From Candidatus Saccharimonadota bacterium (GTDB taxonomy: Bacteria; Patescibacteriota; Saccharimonadia; Saccharimonadales; Saccharimonadaceae), in contig CAJPPG010000012.1 in NCBI GenBank assembly GCA_905372495.1, positions 1 to 17,467 of the forward strand: a stretch of 17,467 nt of DNA. The letters are read 5' to 3'. Below, piece after piece: positions 13,360 to 17,467 of this stretch. Within the stretch, counting starts at the first letter, position 1. Each line of letters begins with the position of its first letter. Below the pieces are notes generated by a model. The model was not told where the DNA came from and did not search any database. It was given only the letters and a program-made list of their open reading frames with translations. A program made the translations under genes and the position numbers.

Positions 13360-13436
13360 TGGTGGGTCGCGAGGGATTCGAACCCCCGACTTCCTCCGTG
13401 TAAAGGAGACACTCTAGCCAGCTGAGTTAGCGACCC
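13360..13436 (-). tRNA. tRNA-Val (anticodon TAC)
   Basis: 77 bases on the minus strand with encoded CCA. Acceptor GGGTCGC pairs with GCGACCC, D-stem ACTC/GAGT, anticodon stem TCTCC/GGAGG with loop TTTACAC giving TAC, T-arm GGGGG TTCGAAT CCCTC. It lies head to head with thrS; their promoters are 7 bases apart. Confidence 0.96.
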
Positions 13437-13448
13437 TTATTATTTTTT

Positions 13449-13457
13449 ATCTTACCA
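13449..13457 (-). promoter_or_regulatory. Extended -10 promoter of tRNA-Val
   Basis: TGGTAAGAT read from 13457 to 13449 on the minus strand, 12 bases before the first base of the tRNA. The hexamer differs from TATAAT at two positions, so this call is weaker than the others. Confidence 0.45.
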
Positions 13458-13464
13458 TAAAATA

Positions 13465-13473
13465 TGATAAAAT
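13465..13473 (+). promoter_or_regulatory. Extended -10 promoter of thrS
   Basis: TGATAAAAT, hexamer 13468-13473, expected start of transcription near 13480. That leaves about 20 bases of leader with AAAGGA before the ATG at 13502, or only about 4 bases before the ATG at 13484. Confidence 0.62.
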
Positions 13474-13501
13474 AAAAGAGTTAATGAGAAAGGAAAATGT
13501 C

Positions 13502-15292
13502 ATGAGTAGTACTGAGAGTTTTGAGACCGAACGTGTGGACCGAATGCGACACACCTTGAGTCATGTGATGGCTACTGCTCTGACAGAGATGTATCCAGGT
13601 ATCCGATTTGGTGTAGGGCCTGCGATTAAGGATGGTTTCTATTATGATGTTGACCTTTCTAAGGTAAAGACAAAAAATGGTGAAGTGGTAAAAATTTCTG
13701 ATGCTGACTTATCTAAAATTGAGAAAAAGATGAGAGGGATTATTGCGCGGGGATTTAAAATGCAATATTCGGAAAAGAGTCGTGCTGAAGCGCTTGATTG
13801 GGCAAAACAGAACGGACAAGATTTTAAGATTGAGTTAATTAACGAACTACCAGAAGGCGAAGTGATCTCTTTCTATCAACTAGGTGATTTCACTGATCTA
13901 TGTAAGGGGCCACATATTGAGAGTGACAAAGAGGTTGGCGCCTTCAAATTAACACGTGTTGCGGGTGCGTATTGGCGGGGGGATGAGAATAAGCCAATGT
14001 TGACACGTATCTATGGCGTGGCTTTTGAAACTGAAGATGAGCTTAAGGCATACCTAGAAAAAATTGAGGAGGCAAAAGCTAGGGACCATAGAAAACTGGG
14101 TAAGGAATTGGATCTATTCTGTTTTTCAGATCTAGTAGGTGCGGGATTACCGCTGTTTTCACCACGAGGAACAATACTACGCGAGATGGTGTCGGGATAT
14201 TCGTTGTCGCTAAGAGGAGCTTCTGGATTTGAGAAGGTATGGACGCCGAACATTACGAAAATGGACCTCTATAAGACTTCTGGACATTATGCTAAATTTG
14301 GTGACGAGTTGTTTATTGTGCATTCACAGGTGAACGGAGAGGATTTTGCGTTAAAGCCAATGAACTGTCCACATCATGCACAGATTTTCGCTTCAAGACC
14401 ACGTACTTATAAAGAAATGCCTGTTCGGTATATGGAAGCAACAACGGATTATCGTGATGAGAAATCTGGAGAATTGGGTGGACTTTCTCGAGTACGTTCT
14501 TTAACGCAGGATGACTCACACGTTTTCTGTCGTAAATCTCAAATTGAGGATGAAATTAAGAATTTAATTAAAATCGTACGTGAACTATATACGACGGTGG
14601 GGATGGGGAAGTTAAGAGCAAGGCTTTCTTATCGTTCTAATGAGAACAAATACCTTGGTGATATGAGTCTTTGGGAAATGGCACAGGCGCAAATTAAGAG
14701 TGCTGCAATTGATAACGGATTAGATTTTTTTGAGGCAGAGGGTGAGGCAGCCTTTTATGGTCCTAAGATTGATTTTATGGCGGAAGATGCGATTGGTCGT
14801 GAACATCAGGTAGCGACAGTACAGCTTGATTTTGTGCAACCGGAGCGCTTTGATCTTAATTTTATAAATGAAAAGGGCGAAAAAGAGCAACCAGTGATGG
14901 TACACCATGCGACATTAGGTTCAATTGAAAGATTCCTCTCAGTGTTTATCGAACATACTGCAGGTTGGTTCCCATTCTGGTGTGCACCTGAACAGGTTAG
15001 GATTGTAACAGTGAACGATGGAGTATTGGGTTACGTTTCAGAAATTGAGGATGTACTAAAACAAATTGTATTAGATAAGCCACTAAAATATAATGAGCTA
15101 AGATTTACGTCTGATAAGACAGATGATTCACTAGGGAAGAAGATTCGTCGCGCGACTTCAATGAAAATTCCAGTCATTTTAGTTGTTGGACCAAAGGATA
15201 TGGAAGCAAGAACTGTGAGCGTGAGGTTGAAAGACGAGGAAAAAACCGTAGACTTGAATAATCTTGGAGATTTTTTGAAGACTTTAGCTTAA
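13502..15292 (+). CDS. thrS: Threonyl-tRNA synthetase lacking the TGS domain
   Basis: 596 residues; it attaches threonine to tRNA-Thr. The protein begins directly at the editing domain, so the roughly 60-residue N-terminal TGS domain found in most bacterial enzymes (about 640 residues) is missing. The editing-site residues are intact: H-T-L-S-H (17-21) and C-K-G-P-H (C134, H138). The catalytic zinc ligands are C289 in M-N-C-P-H-H, H340 in S-H-V-F-C and H468 in V-H-H-A. The C-terminal anticodon-binding domain starts at about 495 (P-E-Q-V-R-I-V). The start at 13502 is chosen because AGGA (13491-13494) lies 7 bases upstream. ATG at 13484 is the alternative, would add six residues and would be close to leaderless. 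The gene stops at TAA followed at once by TAG, and miaA starts 19 bases later. Confidence 0.95.
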   Translation: MSSTESFETERVDRMRHTLSHVMATALTEMYPGIRFGVGPAIKDGFYYDVDLSKVKTKNGEVVKISDADLSKIEKKMRGIIARGFKMQYSEKSRAEALDWAKQNGQDFKIELINELPEGEVISFYQLGDFTDLCKGPHIESDKEVGAFKLTRVAGAYWRGDENKPMLTRIYGVAFETEDELKAYLEKIEEAKARDHRKLGKELDLFCFSDLVGAGLPLFSPRGTILREMVSGYSLSLRGASGFEKVWTPNITKMDLYKTSGHYAKFGDELFIVHSQVNGEDFALKPMNCPHHAQIFASRPRTYKEMPVRYMEATTDYRDEKSGELGGLSRVRSLTQDDSHVFCRKSQIEDEIKNLIKIVRELYTTVGMGKLRARLSYRSNENKYLGDMSLWEMAQAQIKSAAIDNGLDFFEAEGEAAFYGPKIDFMAEDAIGREHQVATVQLDFVQPERFDLNFINEKGEKEQPVMVHHATLGSIERFLSVFIEHTAGWFPFWCAPEQVRIVTVNDGVLGYVSEIEDVLKQIVLDKPLKYNELRFTSDKTDDSLGKKIRRATSMKIPVILVVGPKDMEARTVSVRLKDEEKTVDLNNLGDFLKTLA

Positions 15293-15311
15293 TAGTCACT
15301 GAGTATTCTTA

Positions 15312-16049
15312 ATGATTAAGCCAGTAATAGTAATAGTTGGACCGACCGCCTCTGGTAAAACGGGGGCGGCTATTGCTTTGGCGGAAGAAATCGGTGGGGA
15401 AATTATTTGTGCAGATTCAAGAACAATTTACCGAGGTATGGATGTGGGTACAGCTAAGCCTAGTATGGAAGAGAGGAAAAATATTGTTCATTTTGGGTTA
15501 GATTTAGTGGATCCAGACGAACGATTCACGGTATATGATTGGAAGAAATATGCTGAACAAAAAATTTATGAGATAAGAAAAAGGGGGAAATTTCCGATTA
15601 TTGTCGGGGGGACGGGTCTTTATATTGATGCACTAATCTATGACTACCAATTCGACCAGGGGAGAAAGAGTGAGCAACTTGATAGAAAAGAGGTAGGAGA
15701 GGGTTTTTGGGTTTATGGGGTGCAGTGGGCTAATGAAGAAATTCGAGAAAGAATTAAACTTCGTGAACAACAGATGTTTGAGAATGAGGAATTAGTTTTA
15801 GAGACAGTAGCGCTAGCTAAACGATTTGATTGGGGATTACAATCAATGCGAAGCAATATTTATCAGTTTGTATGGCGGATGTTGAATAAGGAAATTACAA
15901 AAGATGAAGCTATAGCTCTTGGAGTATATGACGATTATCATTTGGCGAAGAGACAGATGACCTGGTTCAAGAGAAATAAGCAAATTAGATGGTGTAGGTT
16001 AAAAGATTTGATCGCTGAAATAATAAAAGACGTAAAGTCTTTAGAATAA
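15312..16049 (+). CDS. miaA: tRNA dimethylallyltransferase, short form
   Basis: The enzyme adds an isopentenyl group to A37 of tRNAs that read codons starting with U. Walker A is GPTASGKT (10-17), followed by the catalytic-region D-S-R (35-37), G-T-A-K-P (46-50), V-G-G-T-G-L-Y (98-104) and the family's C-terminal L-A-K-R-Q-M-T-W-F (211-219). At 245 residues it is about 60-70 shorter than typical bacterial MiaA (about 300-316). The shortening is mainly in the insert between the V-G-G-T-G-L-Y and R-Q-M-T-W-F motifs and at the C-terminus. All core motifs are present, so it is probably active. There is no ribosome binding site or promoter in the short gap after thrS; it is probably expressed from the thrS promoter. 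Confidence 0.93.
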   Translation: MIKPVIVIVGPTASGKTGAAIALAEEIGGEIICADSRTIYRGMDVGTAKPSMEERKNIVHFGLDLVDPDERFTVYDWKKYAEQKIYEIRKRGKFPIIVGGTGLYIDALIYDYQFDQGRKSEQLDRKEVGEGFWVYGVQWANEEIRERIKLREQQMFENEELVLETVALAKRFDWGLQSMRSNIYQFVWRMLNKEITKDEAIALGVYDDYHLAKRQMTWFKRNKQIRWCRLKDLIAEIIKDVKSLE

Positions 16050-16062
16050 AAAGTTTATGATG

Positions 16063-16071
16063 TGGTAAAAT
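16063..16071 (+). promoter_or_regulatory. Extended -10 promoter of the winged-helix gene
   Basis: TGGTAAAAT, hexamer 16066-16071, with the ATG at 16081 after 9 bases and no ribosome binding site. The mRNA would have a leader of about 0-3 bases. Confidence 0.6.
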
Positions 16072-16080
16072 AGAGTTAAG

Positions 16081-16689
16081 ATGAGTAAAGAAAATAATAC
16101 TCCATTAGAAAAACTATTTGGATCAAAAACTAGAACAAAATTATTAAATCTATTTTTTGGTAATCCTGAACGTTCTTTTTATGTTCGCGAAATGACACGG
16201 GTGATTGATGAACAAATCAACTCAGTGAGACGAGAGTTGTTGAACCTTGAAGGGATAGGTATTATTAAGAACGAAACTTATGATAATAAGGTTTATTATT
16301 CGGCGAATACGAAGCACCCCTTTTCGAAGCCACTAATTATGCTTTTTTCTACGCGTACTGATGTGATTGTTGATGTGGCGGTAAAACCAAATGTTTGGGA
16401 AGAATATGTGCGATCAGTTAAGAACTACTTAGACTGTTTGATTGTTACCAATCGATTGCCTGGTCAAGAGGGGGTTGATTTATTAATAGTTGGAGATGAT
16501 AAGACAAAGAAACTGACGCACTGGGCTGAGGTTGTTGAGAAAAAAGAGGGCAAGCCATTGAACTATGTGATTATGTCTCGTGATGATTTTCAATATCGCT
16601 TAAATGTGAAGGATAGGTTTGTTTCAGAAGTCTTGGAAATGTCGATACTGGAGAAAATTGATCCAGATGGAATATTGAATAAACGTTAA
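16081..16689 (+). CDS. Winged-helix DNA-binding protein with a C-terminal nucleotidyltransferase-like region
   Basis: 202 residues. Residues about 9-75 look like a winged helix: L-E-K-L-F-G-S-K-T-R-T-K-L-L-N-L-F-F, then F-Y-V-R-E-M-T-R (33-40), a recognition helix with N-S-V-R-R-E-L-L-N-L-E (47-57) and a wing ending V-Y-Y-S-A-N. Residues about 110-190 include V-D-L-L-I-V-G-D and a later N-Y-V-I-M-S-R-D-D-F. This resembles winged-helix proteins joined to a minimal nucleotidyltransferase fold, but the G-S and D-x-D catalytic residues of that fold are not visible, so it may be a binding domain only. A role in transcription control is likely; the target is unknown. It starts from its own promoter and is followed 32 bases later by the MBL-like gene. 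Confidence 0.75.
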   Translation: MSKENNTPLEKLFGSKTRTKLLNLFFGNPERSFYVREMTRVIDEQINSVRRELLNLEGIGIIKNETYDNKVYYSANTKHPFSKPLIMLFSTRTDVIVDVAVKPNVWEEYVRSVKNYLDCLIVTNRLPGQEGVDLLIVGDDKTKKLTHWAEVVEKKEGKPLNYVIMSRDDFQYRLNVKDRFVSEVLEMSILEKIDPDGILNKR

Positions 16690-16721
16690 AAATAATTTGG
16701 AAAAAGAGGAAGGAGTGACAG

Positions 16722-17174
16722 ATGTTTGAGATTGAAAGTAAGAATCCAAATGAAATTACAATTAAAACTAGTACAAAGACGATAACCATTGATTTTGTTA
16801 ATGGAGTGATTATGGCTGATCTTGTCGTGGGGAAAATCGCTGGTCCTGGTGAGTTTGAAATTGGAGAAGCTACGATCAGGGGTATTAGTGTGGCTAAACA
16901 TACCAAAACAATTTATGATGTAGAAGTAGGTGGAGTTCATGTGGGCATTATCGGCGATTTTGATGAGAATTTGGATGAGCTAGGTATTTCTGACATTCTA
17001 TGCACGAGTTCTGTGAAGGCAATTAAAAATATTAACCCAAAGTTAATTGTAGCTACAGGTAATATCGACGGTATGGTGACTGAGCTAAAACTCTCAAGCA
17101 GGGTGGAGAAGAAAATTAAAATTAAAAAGATTGAGGACCTTCCAGCAGTACAGGAAGTAATCGCTTTAAATTAA
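16722..17174 (+). CDS. Degenerate metallo-beta-lactamase-fold-like protein
   Basis: 150 residues, soluble and strand-rich. G-P-G-E-F-E-I (41-47) followed by a T-I-R-G-I strand, then V-H-V-G-I-I-G-D-F (72-80) and D-I-L-C-T (91-95), recalls the UlaG-like metallo-beta-lactamase-fold proteins, which usually read G-P-G-E-Y-E and H-L-G-D at these places. Here the H-x-H-x-D-H metal site is absent and the H of H-L-G-D is I, so metal-dependent hydrolysis is unlikely. The length is also well below that of active family members. The ATG is set by a strong AGGAAGGAG just upstream (16707-16715). It lies 32 bases after the winged-helix gene and is probably in the same operon. The family link is tentative; it could be another all-beta protein. 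Confidence 0.6.
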   Translation: MFEIESKNPNEITIKTSTKTITIDFVNGVIMADLVVGKIAGPGEFEIGEATIRGISVAKHTKTIYDVEVGGVHVGIIGDFDENLDELGISDILCTSSVKAIKNINPKLIVATGNIDGMVTELKLSSRVEKKIKIKKIEDLPAVQEVIALN

Positions 17175-17204
17175 GATTAATCAGAGATAAGAGGGGGAGT
17201 AATT

Positions 17205-17240
17205 AAAAAAAGAGTTTAAAAGAAAGGAGCTCTTTTTTTT
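17205..17240 (+). terminator. Rho-independent terminator after the MBL-like gene
   Basis: AAAAAAAGAG (17205-17214) pairs with CTC (17230-17232) and the T run to 17239; eight T end at 17240. The loop is about 15 bases and only three pairs are G-C, so it is weaker than the others. The A-rich left arm would let it work in both directions. Confidence 0.6.
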
Positions 17241-17404
17241 GTAATCATTCCCAAAAACAATTTATTTAAAAAATGTGTTCAAAATAAAATGTATTTGTAT
17301 CCAATAATTGGAGGAAGGTTTGGCGAAAATAGTTATTGAGTAAATATATTGTTCAATAATTCAAATATAGTTATGCGGGTAAAAAATTGAATGACCGATT
17401 AATG
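17241..17404. other. Non-coding AT-rich region with two dyads
   Basis: No gene of normal size is present. CCAATAATTGG (17301-17311) is a perfect 11-base palindrome. TTATTGA (17333-17339) and TCAATAA (17353-17359) are perfect inverted arms; as RNA the stem extends to 11 pairs (17333-17343 with 17349-17359) with two G-U pairs and a five-base loop. No T run follows, so it does not look like a terminator. It lies just upstream of the promoter at 17405 and may be a protein-binding site or part of a small RNA. A 7-codon reading frame (17320-17343) with GGAGG in front is also present. Confidence 0.45.
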
Positions 17405-17413
17405 TGCTATAAT
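17405..17413 (+). promoter_or_regulatory. Extended -10 promoter of the last gene
   Basis: TGCTATAAT, hexamer 17408-17413, with the ATG 6 bases later at 17420. Leaderless expression is likely. TTGAAT at 17387-17392 is 15 bases away and could be a weak -35 box. Confidence 0.7.
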
Positions 17414-17419
17414 TTTGAT

Positions 17420-17467
17420 ATGAATTTTGATGTTTTTGCGATTGGAATCGTGTTTATTATTATTTTA
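17420..17467 (+). CDS. Start of a membrane protein, cut by the window edge
   Basis: Sixteen codons are visible: M-N-F-D-V-F-A-I-G-I-V-F-I-I-I-L. After four residues the sequence is entirely hydrophobic, so it is the beginning of a transmembrane segment or signal anchor. The start is supported by the promoter 6 bases upstream. The family cannot be named from this fragment. Confidence 0.6.
   Translation, partial: MNFDVFAIGIVFIIIL

Noticed and set aside
16571..16940. Two overlapping minus-strand reading frames of 111 and 84 codons
   Set aside because: They lie opposite the winged-helix and MBL-like genes, have no ribosome binding site or promoter, and their composition is that expected from the antisense of G-rich coding sequence.

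Overview
The window looks like a piece of a small, AT-rich bacterial chromosome of the Candidate Phyla Radiation (Patescibacteria), most likely a Saccharibacteria (TM7) relative. The case rests on sequence features only: a DNA polymerase I with no proofreading motifs, a threonyl-tRNA synthetase without the N-terminal TGS domain, a short MiaA, several membrane or unknown proteins of the kind common in that group, and scattered single tRNA genes. The genetic code is standard: long genes contain no in-frame TGA. None of the 16 complete genes stops at TGA either (12 TAA, 4 TAG).

Layout: (1) 1-430: the 5' part of a tyrosine recombinase on the minus strand, divergent from (2) 430-4003: a membrane-anchored protein of unknown function, ndk, tRNA-Arg(CCT), a bPH2-domain membrane protein and a SurA/PrsA-like membrane foldase, ending at a hairpin terminator. 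(3) 4053-6257: tRNA-Gly(CCC, minus), tRNA-Asp(GTC), a GDPD-family phosphodiesterase (minus), tRNA-Thr(CGT, plus, between the two minus-strand genes) and trxB (minus). (4) 6311-13258: a plus-strand run of a protein of unknown function, a P-loop nucleotide kinase, polA, a RhuM-Fic fusion with a broken Fic motif, a 3-TM protein and a multi-TM family 2 glycosyltransferase, closed by a terminator. (5) 13360-17240: tRNA-Val(TAC, minus), thrS, miaA, a winged-helix regulator, a degenerate MBL-like protein and a terminator. (6) 17241-17467: a non-coding region with two dyads, then a promoter and the first 16 codons of a membrane protein.

The genes cover DNA replication and repair, nucleotide balance, tRNA charging and modification, thiol redox, protein folding outside the membrane and probably surface polysaccharide synthesis. 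These are mostly housekeeping functions, and I found no obvious phage, insertion sequence, CRISPR or defence island.

The clearest pattern not explained by gene content is promoter architecture. Thirteen of the 14 promoters I could place read TGN followed by a TATAAT-like hexamer, with no convincing -35 box. In seven genes the start codon lies 6-9 bases after that hexamer, so their mRNAs are probably leaderless or nearly so. Genes inside operons instead tend to carry AGGAG-type ribosome binding sites. The plus strand is also G-rich over C whichever way the gene runs, which suggests it is the leading strand of replication.
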